Shown: piece by piece, positions 1 to 7,810 of the stretch
Layout: each line of letters starts with the position of its first letter
How positions within the stretch are numbered: position 1 is the first letter of the stretch
Origin: Myxococcales bacterium
GTDB taxonomy: Bacteria; Myxococcota_A; Polyangia; Nannocystales; Nannocystaceae
Direction: 5' to 3'
Length of the DNA: 64,000 bases
Assembly: GCA_020633295.1 (NCBI GenBank)
Contig: JACKDW010000016.1
Span: 1 to 64,000, forward strand
Translations under genes and position numbers: made by a program
Notes under the pieces: model-generated
Database searches by the model: none
The model's input: the letters and a program-made list of their open reading frames with translations, nothing else
Told to the model about the DNA's origin: nothing

Positions 1-2
1 GG

Positions 3-719
3 CTCCCGCGCGTGCACCTCCCCGGCCGCGCCCGCCCGCTGTGCCCCGTCGCGCCGACCGCCGCCGCGTTCCCGGCCGGCGACCCGTGCCTGCAGGCGCT
101 CCTGCTGGCCTCGCAGCACGTGCCGCCCGTGGTCCCCGCGGGCGCGCGCGTGGTCTATGAGACCGCCGACGAGCGCGCCCGCCCGCGCCACCAGCCGCGC
201 CTGCGACTCGAGGACGACAGCGTCCTGCGAACGCGACGCACGGAGCTGTGCGGCCCGGCGCTCGCGGCCCTCACGGCGGTCCGCGGCCCGCAGCGCTTCG
301 CTCGCTGGTCGCGCCTCGCCGCCGAGCTCAGCTGGCCCAAGATGCTGCTGCTCGAGCGCGACGGCTACCCGCCGCTGCTCGTCGATCGCGACAGCCCGCT
401 GGCGATCGAGGCCGCGTTCGAGGGCGCGGGCAAGACCCGCAGCCTGCGGGTCGAGGAGTTCATCCGCGACGCCTGGATCGCCGCGCCGACCTCCGACTCT
501 ACCGCCGCACCGACCTCCAGCTCCTCCGGAGACGAGCATGATGACACCGACGACACCGACACCGCGCGCGTCCCTCCCTTCCATCGACCCCGAGGCGGTC
601 ACGTCGCCGACGTGGTCATGCCCTTCGTGCGGCGCCTCGTCGCGCGCGCAGACGACGACGCGCTGGCTGCAGCTCAACGTCGCGCTGCGCCCGATCGAGG
701 GCTCGCTGCTGCCGGCTGA
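3..719 (+). CDS. LanB-type lantibiotic dehydratase, C-terminal part (5' end outside window)
   Basis: The frame is open from the window edge, so the gene begins upstream. The visible part resembles the end of the glutamylation domain of class I lanthipeptide/thiopeptide dehydratases (LanB). These activate Ser/Thr of a precursor peptide with glutamyl-tRNA. Recognisable stretches are RWSRLAAELSWPKMLLLERDG, a PLLVDRDSPLA segment, VEEFIRDAWI, and late on GGHVADVVMPFVRR, which resembles the usual LanB ending before the elimination domain. Between them lies a Ser/Thr- and Asp-rich linker (about nt 485-560). The frame runs to a stop at 719, but the family resemblance fades after about nt 655. There the elimination-domain homology continues in another frame, so a frameshift joining this gene to the next is likely. 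The family assignment is by motif recognition only. Confidence 0.7.
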   Translation, partial: LPRVHLPGRARPLCPVAPTAAAFPAGDPCLQALLLASQHVPPVVPAGARVVYETADERARPRHQPRLRLEDDSVLRTRRTELCGPALAALTAVRGPQRFARWSRLAAELSWPKMLLLERDGYPPLLVDRDSPLAIEAAFEGAGKTRSLRVEEFIRDAWIAAPTSDSTAAPTSSSSGDEHDDTDDTDTARVPPFHRPRGGHVADVVMPFVRRLVARADDDALAAAQRRAAPDRGLAAAG

Positions 720-1491
720 GCGCGCGCTGTTCGCCGCGCTCGCGCCCGCGCTCGCGGACCTGCGCGGCGAGGGGCTCGAGCGGTTCTGGTTCGTGCGCAA
801 GGACCCCGGCCTGCGCCTGCGCTTCGGCGCCGCCGCGCTCCCGGCCGAGCTGCGCGCGCGACTCGAGCGCCTGCTCGAGACGCTTATTGAGGAGGGCTTC
901 GTCACGCGCGGGTTCTTCAGCGTGTACGAGCCCGAGGTGCACTTCCTCGGCGGGCCCGCCTGCCTGGAGCTCGTACACCGCTACTTCGACGCCGACACGC
1001 GCGCGTGGATGGAGTGGGAGGCCGCCCACGAGACCACGCGCCCGCCCTTCGCCAGCGCCGTGCTCACGCTCGGCGTGCTCACGGACCTGCTGCGCCGCTG
1101 CGTCGGCGCGCAGGAGGAGATCTGGGACGTGTGGTGCAACATCGCGCGCGTCTACGGGCCGCCGGAGGCCCCGCTCGACGCGCCCGCGATCGACCTCGCG
1201 GGGCTCGGGCGCGTCGGAGGGGCGCGCGCCGCCCTGCTCGTGGAGCGCTACGCGGCGGCCAACGCCGCGTTCGCCGAGGGCCTCGAAGAAATCTGGCGAT
1301 CGGGACAGCTTATGGTCGGCCGGCGCGCGCTGCTGCCGACGATCGCGGCGTTCCTGTGGAACCGCCATCGCGTCAAGGCCCAGACGATCGCGCGCCTGGC
1401 CCAGGCGATGACGGTCGCCCACGACCCGCGCCGCGGGCTCGTCGGCGCGGCGCCTGATCCGGTCCCCGCGCCCCAGGAGACGGCGCGATGA
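538..1491 (+). CDS. Thiopeptide-type bacteriocin biosynthesis protein (SpaB_C / elimination domain)
   Basis: The protein matches the family that eliminates glutamate from glutamylated Ser/Thr to give dehydroalanine/dehydrobutyrine. Typical features are RWLQLNVALRP, then ERFWFVRKDPGLRLRF, then FFSVYEPEVHFLGG, and a C-terminal helix-rich end. ATG codons at 538 and 541 follow GGAG at 528-531, so independent translation is possible. However, the first 40 or so residues do not look like the family, and homology begins only near nt 660, just where the upstream LanB frame loses its own. In many full-length LanBs this domain is fused to the dehydratase. The gene may therefore be the second half of one protein split by a +1 shift near nt 655-665, or a real split gene with a 182-nt overlap. 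The stop overlaps the next gene's ATG (1488). Confidence 0.72.
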   Translation: MMTPTTPTPRASLPSIDPEAVTSPTWSCPSCGASSRAQTTTRWLQLNVALRPIEGSLLPAERALFAALAPALADLRGEGLERFWFVRKDPGLRLRFGAAALPAELRARLERLLETLIEEGFVTRGFFSVYEPEVHFLGGPACLELVHRYFDADTRAWMEWEAAHETTRPPFASAVLTLGVLTDLLRRCVGAQEEIWDVWCNIARVYGPPEAPLDAPAIDLAGLGRVGGARAALLVERYAAANAAFAEGLEEIWRSGQLMVGRRALLPTIAAFLWNRHRVKAQTIARLAQAMTVAHDPRRGLVGAAPDPVPAPQETAR

Positions 1492-3851
1492 GCTGGCCGC
1501 TCCGCTACCGCCGCGCGCTCCCGTTCATCGCCCAGATGACGACGAGCGAGTGCTCCGTCGCCTGCCTCGGGATGGCGCTCGCGCACCACGGGCGCCGCGT
1601 CTCGCGGCGAGAGCTGCGAAGGGCGCTCGGGACAGGTCGCGACGGCGCGAGCGCGCACGCGCTGCTCGAGGCTGGACGCGCCTTCGGCCTGCGCGGCCGC
1701 GGCCTGCGGGTGTGCGAAGAGAAGCTCGAGCGCCTCGCCCCTGGCAGCGTGCTGCACTGGGAGGGCAAGCACTTCGTCGTGCTCGAGCGCGTCGCCGGCG
1801 AGCGCGTCTGGATCCTCGACCCCGCGCGCGGCCGTCGTCGACTCACGCGCGGTGAGCTCGCGCGCTCGTTCACCGGCCTCGCGATCGAGTTCGAAGTCGA
1901 CGCCGAAGCTGGCGCCGAGGCTGGCGCCGAAGCGGGCGCCGGGCGCTGGACCGCCGCCGACTCGAGCCCGCGCTCGCCCACGCGGGCGCTCCTGCGAGCG
2001 GCGCTCCTGCGACCGGGCCCGCTGCTGCGGCTCGCGCTCTCGTCGCTCGCGGTCATCGCCCTCGGCGCGCTCGTGGCGATGTTGATGGAGGCCCTCGCGG
2101 CGCGCGGGCTCGCCGGCGCGCCCAGCTTCTCCGACCTCGCGCTCGCGATCGCGGGGCTCGTCGTCGCCGCCGCGCTCGCCCACATCGCGCGGGCCTGGAG
2201 CCTCGAGACGGCGGGACGCGCCGTCGCGCGCGGCCTCGAGGACGCGCTCGCCGGCGGCCTGCTCGCGCTGCGCTGGGACTTCTTCCGCCTGCGCGCCGTC
2301 TCCGACCTGCGCCAGCGCCTCGCGAGCGTCCCGCGCCTGCAGGGCGACCTGACCCTGATGATCCGCGCGGCGACGACCGAGCTGCCGATGATCATCGCCT
2401 ACACCCTGCTGCTGCGGACGTGGTCGGTCGCGATGGCCTGGGCCGCGCTCGCGCTCGCGGCGCTGCACGCCCTGGCGAGCGTGCTCGTGCGCCACAAGCT
2501 GCTGCGCGTGCACGCGACGCGGCGCGGCGGCGCGGCCAGGGCCGCCCGGCTCGAGGAGCAGGTCCTCGCGGGCATGTACGAGCTCAAGGCGAGCGCGAGC
2601 GCCGACGCGGTCGCGCGCCGCTGGGCTGAGGCCCGCGCCGACGCCTGGCGCGACGCCGGCGCGCGCGCGCGCCTCGCCGGCGCCGTGACCAGCGCGCTCG
2701 AGGGCTTCGGCGTGCTGATCCCGCTCGCGCTCATGGCCGTCAGCGCCCAGCAGGTGAGCGTCGGCGCGCTCTCGCTGCCGGCGATGGTGGGCGCCAATTG
2801 CCTCGCCGCCTGGGTGCTCGGCCCGGTCGTCTCGGTGATCGAGGCGCTCGAGCGGCTGCCGGCGATCCGCGCGACGATCGAGCGTCTCGACGACGTGCTG
2901 CTCGAGACCGAGGACGATCGACGCGAGGACGATCGACGCGCGCCCGCGTCCGCGTCCGCGCAGCCCTCGATCGCGCCGCTCGCGATCGAGCTCGACGACG
3001 TGACCACCGCGCACGCGGCCGGCGAGCGCCCGGCGCTCGCGCGGGCGTCGCTGCGCCTGCCCCCCGCGCGGCACGTGGCGATCGTCGGCCCGTCGGGCGC
3101 GGGCAAATCGAGCCTCGCCGCGCTGCTCGTCGGGCTCGCGCGCCCGGACGACGGCGAGGTGCGCGTCGACGGAGAGTCGCCCGCGCGTCGCGTTGACGCG
3201 CCTCGTGCCCCAGTCGCTGCTGCTGCTCCGACGAGTGACCTCGAGGGGAACATCGCGCTGGGCGCCGACGCCCCGCTCGACGGACCGACGCTGCAGGCCG
3301 TGGCCGCGCGCGGGGCTCGACACGCTCGTGGACGAAACTCCGCTCGGCTACCGCACGGGCGTCCGCGACGGGGCGCGGGCCTGCCGGAGCGCCTGCGCCG
3401 ACGCCTCGTGATCGCGCGCGCGCTCGCCGGGCGCCCGCGCCTGCTCGTGATCGACGAGGCCGCCGCCGCGCTGGGCGCTGCGGGCGAGCGCGCGCTCGTG
3501 GACGACCTGCTCGATCCGACATCTCAACACGGGGCCGCGCCGGCGACGGTCGTCACGGTCACCCCGCACCGCCGGACGATCGAGCGCGCCGATCAGGTGA
3601 TCGTGCTCGCCGAGGGGGAGCTCGTCGACGTCGGCACGCCGGCGGCGCTGGCCGAGCGCTGCGCGCTCTACCGCGAGCTGCTCCAGCTCGACGCGTCGTC
3701 GGCGAGCTCGCCCGCGTCTCTCTCGACTCCTTCCTCCGCGGCGTCCTCGACTCCTTCCGCTCTTTCCTCTGCTCCCTCCTCCGCCTCCGCTTCCTCCTCC
3801 CCCGCCTCCTCCTCCCCCGCCGCGCGCTCGCGTGCGCAGGCCGCCTGCTAG
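1488..3851 (+). CDS. C39-peptidase ABC exporter with Ser-rich C-terminal tail; ATPase frame disrupted
   Basis: The protein is a bacteriocin-type ABC transporter that should cleave a leader peptide, often after a double glycine, and export the core. An N-terminal peptidase C39 domain has catalytic Cys22 in QMTTSECSVACLGMA, His95 in GKHFVVLE and Asp111. A membrane domain follows, then an ATPase with Walker A GPSGAGKSS near residue 535 and Walker B LLVIDEA near 655. Between nt 3185 and 3370 the expected ATPase residues alternate between this frame and frame 1 (RVALTRLVPQSLLLLR and GLDTLVDETPLGYRTGVRDG are in frame 1). That implies four small indels that compensate in pairs. The signature motif is poor (GLPERLRRRLVIARAL). 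The last 52 residues are Ser/Ala/Pro-rich and end in Cys. Small in-frame repeats (EAGA; EDDRR) also occur. It starts inside the previous gene's stop. Confidence 0.8.
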   Translation: MSWPLRYRRALPFIAQMTTSECSVACLGMALAHHGRRVSRRELRRALGTGRDGASAHALLEAGRAFGLRGRGLRVCEEKLERLAPGSVLHWEGKHFVVLERVAGERVWILDPARGRRRLTRGELARSFTGLAIEFEVDAEAGAEAGAEAGAGRWTAADSSPRSPTRALLRAALLRPGPLLRLALSSLAVIALGALVAMLMEALAARGLAGAPSFSDLALAIAGLVVAAALAHIARAWSLETAGRAVARGLEDALAGGLLALRWDFFRLRAVSDLRQRLASVPRLQGDLTLMIRAATTELPMIIAYTLLLRTWSVAMAWAALALAALHALASVLVRHKLLRVHATRRGGAARAARLEEQVLAGMYELKASASADAVARRWAEARADAWRDAGARARLAGAVTSALEGFGVLIPLALMAVSAQQVSVGALSLPAMVGANCLAAWVLGPVVSVIEALERLPAIRATIERLDDVLLETEDDRREDDRRAPASASAQPSIAPLAIELDDVTTAHAAGERPALARASLRLPPARHVAIVGPSGAGKSSLAALLVGLARPDDGEVRVDGESPARRVDAPRAPVAAAAPTSDLEGNIALGADAPLDGPTLQAVAARGARHARGRNSARLPHGRPRRGAGLPERLRRRLVIARALAGRPRLLVIDEAAAALGAAGERALVDDLLDPTSQHGAAPATVVTVTPHRRTIERADQVIVLAEGELVDVGTPAALAERCALYRELLQLDASSASSPASLSTPSSAASSTPSALSSAPSSASASSSPASSSPAARSRAQAAC
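3696..3848 (+). repeat. Pyrimidine-rich low-complexity tract encoding the Ser-rich tail of the C39 exporter
   Basis: The sense strand is almost purely C/T over long stretches (for example cctcctcccccgcctcctcc). It encodes about 52 residues dominated by Ser, Ala and Pro after the normal end of the ATPase (RELLQLD). A related tract lies at 6821-6917 in the same cluster. It could be a simple microsatellite expansion or a functional tail. Confidence 0.75.
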
Positions 3852-3864
3852 CTCGGAGACCGAC

Positions 3865-5652
3865 GTGAACGCCGCACTGCTCACCCTCACCCCCGCCGAG
3901 CTCGTCTCCTCGATCGCGCCCGCGATCTACGGGTTCTTCGCCGCGCCCCAGCCGACCCTGGGGCTCGCGCTCAGCCGCGCCGCGCTCGGCCTCGTGCTCG
4001 CGGTCGACGGCCTGCGGATGCTCCGCGAGCATGACCTCTGGTACGCCGAGGACGGGCTGCGCAGGCGCCTGGAGCCCGCCCAGCGGCTGCCCCCGGCGCT
4101 CGACCTGTTCGCCTGGGCCGCGCAGCTCGGGCTGTCGTCGCGCGCGGTGCTCTGGGCGCTCGTCGGCAGCGCGCTGGCCTTCGCGCTCGGCCTCGCCACG
4201 CCGCTCGCCGGCGCGCTGCTGCTGCTCGCGCTGCTCGCGATCCCGCCGCGCAACCTGTTCGTCGTCTACGGCGGCGACGCGTTCGCGCGCGTGGTGCTGG
4301 TCCTGCTGCTGCTGTCGCCCTGCGCCGCGTCGCTCAGCGTCGACGCGCTGCTGCGGGGCGACGGCCTCGGGCTCGCCGAGCTGCGCGCGCCGTGGGCTGG
4401 GCGCCTGATCCTGCTCGAGGTCTCGCTGCTGTACCTCTACAACGTCCTGTGCAAGCTGCCGAGCGCGTCGTGGCGCCGCGGCGCGGTGATGTTCGATCTC
4501 CTGCGCAACCGCGACTTCGCGCGCGGCGACGTGCCGAGATGGCTCAAGAGCCAGAGCGTATCGCGGGTGCTGACCTGGGGCGCGCTGCTCGGTGAGCTGT
4601 CCTTCGCGGGGGGCATCCTCACGCCGCAGGTCGCGGCGCTGTGCTGCCTCGCGGCGATCGGCTTCCACCTGATGATCGCGCGGCTGCTCGACGTGCACCT
4701 GTTCAGCTACGTGATGGCCGCGGCGCTGCTCGCCTGCCTCCCGCGCGAGTTCTTGCTCAACGTGCAGCTCTCCGCGCAGCTCTCCGCGCAGCTCTCCGAG
4801 CCGTCCGCGCGCGCGCTGTGGGCCGAGGCCGGCCCCGCGCAGCTCGCCGGCCTCGCGCTGTGCCTGGCCTACCTCGTCTACGCGGTGCTGTGGGATCCGC
4901 CCTGGCGCAGCCGCGTCTCGCCGCTCCTTCACCGCGCGCTCGGGCCCGCGCTCGCGCGCCTGCACTGGGTCCGGAGCTGGCGGCTGTTCACCAACTCGTG
5001 CCCGCAGCAGCTCGACATCGAGTTCACGATCGTCGACGAGCGCGGCGCGCTCCGGCGCTGGCAGTGGAACCGCGCCGATCAGCTCGCGCCCGCGGCGCTC
5101 CGCGACGAGGGGCGCCCCGACGTCCCCGGGCACCGGTTTCAGCGCTTCAAGTTCGCGCTCGTCGACCGCGAGGACGCGCGCGCGCGGCTCGTCGAGCGCG
5201 TCCGCCAGGCGCTGCGCGAGTCCGGCGTGCGCCCGCGTGCGCTCGCGATCGACGCGCTGTTCGTCGATGTCCACGGCGCGCGACCGATCGTCGGCGGCCG
5301 CAGCCTCCACAGCCAGCTGGCCGCGCGCCCCGGCGGCGGCCTCGACTTCGAAGCCTGCGCCCAGCTCGCGTGCGCGGTCCGCTGCCCGCCGTCCCGCGTC
5401 CGCCTCGTCGAGCTGCTCCTGCTCGCCGGACTCGACGCGGCGGTGCGCGGACGCCCGCGCGTCGGGCTCGAGCCCGCGCTCGCGCTCGTCCTGCGCCTCC
5501 CACATCCGGTCCCGCTCGCGCCGACGACCGTCGCGGGCCTCTCGCGCCTGTGTGAGCGGGTCCGCGACGCGGAGGAGCGCGCCCGCCTGCGCGTGGCGCT
5601 CTCCGCCATCGCGCGCGCGCCCGGCGACGCGGCGGCCTTGAGCGCCCGGTGA
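3865..5652 (+). CDS. HTTM-domain multipass membrane protein (gamma-carboxylase-like)
   Basis: About 595 residues. The N-terminal two thirds carry many hydrophobic helices with the character of the HTTM family, which is related to vitamin K-dependent gamma-carboxylase. Examples are SRAALGLVLAVDGLRMLREH near the start, PRNLFVVYGGDAFARVVL in the middle and WRLFTNSCPQQLDIEFTIVD in the later soluble part. The C-terminal third is soluble and of unknown role. The GTG at 3865 was chosen because GGAG lies 6 nt upstream (3855-3858) and the gene starts 13 nt after the exporter stop. A three-copy 12-bp repeat encodes LSAQ-type repeats near nt 4768-4800. Its place inside a dehydratase/exporter cluster suggests a role in maturation, immunity or export of the peptide, but this is inference. 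Confidence 0.75.
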   Translation: MNAALLTLTPAELVSSIAPAIYGFFAAPQPTLGLALSRAALGLVLAVDGLRMLREHDLWYAEDGLRRRLEPAQRLPPALDLFAWAAQLGLSSRAVLWALVGSALAFALGLATPLAGALLLLALLAIPPRNLFVVYGGDAFARVVLVLLLLSPCAASLSVDALLRGDGLGLAELRAPWAGRLILLEVSLLYLYNVLCKLPSASWRRGAVMFDLLRNRDFARGDVPRWLKSQSVSRVLTWGALLGELSFAGGILTPQVAALCCLAAIGFHLMIARLLDVHLFSYVMAAALLACLPREFLLNVQLSAQLSAQLSEPSARALWAEAGPAQLAGLALCLAYLVYAVLWDPPWRSRVSPLLHRALGPALARLHWVRSWRLFTNSCPQQLDIEFTIVDERGALRRWQWNRADQLAPAALRDEGRPDVPGHRFQRFKFALVDREDARARLVERVRQALRESGVRPRALAIDALFVDVHGARPIVGGRSLHSQLAARPGGGLDFEACAQLACAVRCPPSRVRLVELLLLAGLDAAVRGRPRVGLEPALALVLRLPHPVPLAPTTVAGLSRLCERVRDAEERARLRVALSAIARAPGDAAALSAR

Positions 5653-5721
5653 TTCGCGTGATCGATCTCGGCGCGCCGGAGTCTATCCGCGTGACACCCG
5701 ACTCGACCGGAATCACGCGAC

Positions 5722-6783
5722 ATGTCCCACGCAGCCGCCCCCCACGCGCCCCACGACCCGCGTCCCCACGACCTCGGCCGACACCCGCGCCTCGATGACG
5801 CCATCGCCCGCGCGGCGGGCTACCTCGCGCGCGCGCAGGGGCGCGAGGATGACCCGCGCTGGCGCGACTACACCGACGCCGAGGGCCGCAAGGGGTCGAA
5901 CGTCTGGGCGGCGGCGTTCATCGCCGCGCACGTCGGCGAGGTCGCGGAGACGAGGCCGCTCGCGGCCTCGGCCGCGCGCGCGCTGCTCCGGCACCGCCGG
6001 CTCAGCGGCGGCTGGGGCTACGACGACGCGCTGCTCGAGGACTGCGACTCGACCGCGTGGGTCCTGCTCGCGGCTCGCCGCGCGCGCGTCCACGTCGATC
6101 GCCGCCTGCTGATTAGGGCGCTGCGCTTCATCCTCGAGCACCAGCAGGGCTGCGGCGGCTTCGTGACCTACGGCCCCGAGGGCGCCGCGCTGTTCGGCCA
6201 GATCCCGCAGCGCGACGGCTGGTTCACGCCCCAGACCTGCGTGAGCGCGGCGGCTCTCGCCGCGCTCGCCATCTACACGCCCGCGGAGCTGCCCGCGCGC
6301 GAGCGCGCCGCGACCTACCTCGAGGGACAGATAGATAGCGCCGGGCTGTGGCGCCCCTACTGGTGGTGCGGCTTCACCTACGCCACCTATCACGCGACCT
6401 GGGGCCTGCGCGCGGCCGGCCGCCTGGACTCCGAGCGCGCCGAGACCACCGCCCGCGCCGCGCTGCGCGAGCGCTGCCCCGGCGGCTGGGCCGGCGCGAC
6501 CCCCGGCCGCGTCAACGGCTTCGCGACCGCGCTCGCATGCCTGACCCTGTGCGAGGTGATCGATCGCTGCTCCTCCGCGACGCGCGACCGCGCGACCGCG
6601 GTCCTGCGCGAGGCGATCGTCACGCTGCTCGCCGAGCAGCGCCCTGACGGGGGGTTTTACGCGAGCGCGGAGCTCCTCGTCCCCGGCGGGACCGAGGGCG
6701 ACACGATGACGATGCTCGATCGCGGACCGTTCACGACCGCGGTCATCGTCCACGCGCTCGACCGCGCGCGGGCTGTGCTCTGA
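5722..6783 (+). CDS. Prenyltransferase/squalene-oxidase repeat (alpha/alpha barrel) cyclase-like protein
   Basis: The 353-residue soluble protein has the repeat pattern of terpenoid cyclase/prenyltransferase-type alpha/alpha barrels: GGWGYDDALLEDCDSTAWVLLA, QQGCGGFVTYG, WTPQT-like and QRPDGGFYAS segments. The DCDST motif resembles the DxDD-type acid motif of class II cyclases but is not identical. LanC peptide cyclases have a similar toroid fold, so in this cluster it could act on the dehydrated peptide. I do not see a clear LanC zinc-ligand set, although WWCGFTYATYH contains Cys and His. It lies 69 nt after the HTTM gene and 23 nt before the Ser-rich small ORF. The general fold is fairly sure; substrate and reaction are unknown. 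Confidence 0.68.
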   Translation: MSHAAAPHAPHDPRPHDLGRHPRLDDAIARAAGYLARAQGREDDPRWRDYTDAEGRKGSNVWAAAFIAAHVGEVAETRPLAASAARALLRHRRLSGGWGYDDALLEDCDSTAWVLLAARRARVHVDRRLLIRALRFILEHQQGCGGFVTYGPEGAALFGQIPQRDGWFTPQTCVSAAALAALAIYTPAELPARERAATYLEGQIDSAGLWRPYWWCGFTYATYHATWGLRAAGRLDSERAETTARAALRERCPGGWAGATPGRVNGFATALACLTLCEVIDRCSSATRDRATAVLREAIVTLLAEQRPDGGFYASAELLVPGGTEGDTMTMLDRGPFTTAVIVHALDRARAVL

Positions 6784-6806
6784 CGCGCGGCGAAGCCCGG
6801 CTCGCT

Positions 6807-6935
6807 ATGTCGTCCCGCACCTCTTCTTCAGCCCCCTCCTCCTCCGCCCCCTCCTCTTCAGTCCCCTCCTCCTCCGCCCCCTCCTCCTCAGCCTCCTCCT
6901 CCCTTCTCCCTCGCCCCAGATCGAGCGACCGATGA
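6807..6935 (+). CDS. Ser-rich 42-residue small ORF, candidate RiPP precursor (speculative)
   Basis: ATG at 6807 lies 23 nt after the cyclase-like stop. The TGA at 6933-6935 overlaps the methyltransferase ATG at 6932 in an ATGA arrangement, so the ORF fills the gap between two operon genes as a translated gene would. The peptide is MSSRT followed by five pentapeptide units (SSSAP, SSSAP, SSSVP, SSSAP, SSSAS), then SSLLPRPRSSDR. Nearly half its residues are Ser, the substrate residue of the LanB-type dehydratase encoded in the same cluster. Weak points are the lack of a strong ribosome site, the absence of a Gly-Gly leader junction, and a DNA sequence that is a pyrimidine-rich 15-bp repeat which could simply be a microsatellite. 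I do not recognise the peptide. Confidence 0.4.
   Translation: MSSRTSSSAPSSSAPSSSVPSSSAPSSSASSSLLPRPRSSDR
6821..6917 (+). repeat. Homopyrimidine 15-bp tandem repeat tract
   Basis: The + strand is nearly all C/T with units such as tcctcctccgccccc repeated about five times. It underlies the SSSAP repeats of the small ORF. The opposite strand is a homopurine run that could form triplex DNA. Confidence 0.8.
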
Positions 6936-7810
6936 CAAACTCCGCGACCGCCTCCGCCACGCCCGACGTCCCGACGCCCCGACGCGCGCTCCGCCTGCGC
7001 CGACGGCTCGAGGAGTTCACGCCCATGGACACCATCCCCTGGGAGGAGCAAGCCGAGCAGCTGCTGCGCTGTCGCGAGGGCGACGGCTACATGGGCCTGC
7101 GCCCGCCCGCCCGCGTCGACGACGAGGTCGCCGCGCTGCTCGATCACTTCGCGCTGCCGGCGGGCGCGTCGATCCTCGATCTCGGCTGCGGCCCCGGCAT
7201 GTACAGCGCGCGCATGGGCGCGCGCGGCTACGCCGTGACCGGCGTCGACATCGCGCGCCCGGTGATCGAGCACGCCCGCGCCGAGGCGACCGCCGCCGGT
7301 CTGCCCTGCCGCTACCTCGCGCGCTCGTTCCTCGAGATGGAGTTCGACGGCGAGTTCGACGCGGCCTTCCTCACCAACTCGACCATCAACCACCTCTCGG
7401 AGGACGCGCTCGACGAGCTGCTGCGACGGGTCCGTCGCGCGCTCCGGCCCGGCGGGCTGTTCGCCTGCGATCTCGTCGTGCTGCCCCGAGACTTTCACGA
7501 GCAGCCCCCGTCCGAGTCGCGCACGATCTTCACGCTGCCCCGCTCGCCCTGGAGCGACCGCCCGCACCGCTGGCTCGAGCGCAAGCTCAGCTTCCCGGCC
7601 GAGGGGCAGCGCGTCGTCCATCACGTCATCGTCCCCGAGCGCGGCGCGCCGCGCGAGTTCTGGTCGCGCTTCGTCATGCTCGAGCGACCCGCGTTCTCGC
7701 GCCGGCTCGCGCGCGCCGGCCTCGACGTCGAGGCCTGGCTCGATCAGGACCTCCGCAGCCCCGCGCTCCCCGAGCGCGAGCTCGTCTGGGCGCTCGCCCG
7801 CGCGCGGTGA
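6932..7810 (+). CDS. Class I SAM-dependent methyltransferase
   Basis: The protein has the Rossmann-type methyltransferase signature. Motif I is ILDLGCGPGMYSARMGARGY near residues 85-105, the acidic residue ending strand 2 is in VTGVDIARP, and the post-motif region LRRVRRALRPGGLFACDLVV is typical of small-molecule or peptide methyltransferases. ATG 6932 overlaps the stop of the Ser-rich small ORF and gives 292 residues. A second ATG at 7024 (MDTIPWEEQ) would remove about 31 poorly conserved residues and is a fair alternative. Its stop overlaps the next gene's GTG by four bases, so it belongs to the same operon. It may methylate the cluster's product; the substrate cannot be read from the sequence. 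Confidence 0.8.
   Translation: MTNSATASATPDVPTPRRALRLRRRLEEFTPMDTIPWEEQAEQLLRCREGDGYMGLRPPARVDDEVAALLDHFALPAGASILDLGCGPGMYSARMGARGYAVTGVDIARPVIEHARAEATAAGLPCRYLARSFLEMEFDGEFDAAFLTNSTINHLSEDALDELLRRVRRALRPGGLFACDLVVLPRDFHEQPPSESRTIFTLPRSPWSDRPHRWLERKLSFPAEGQRVVHHVIVPERGAPREFWSRFVMLERPAFSRRLARAGLDVEAWLDQDLRSPALPERELVWALARAR

Noticed and set aside
3559..5505. 648-residue ORF on the minus strand
   Set aside because: It is antisense to the exporter end and the HTTM gene, rich in Arg/Ala/Glu with no family features; a shadow of high GC content.
6805..7035. Minus-strand ORF with RRRG repeats
   Set aside because: It is the reverse of the pyrimidine tract; no start context, and the plus strand carries a coupled operon.
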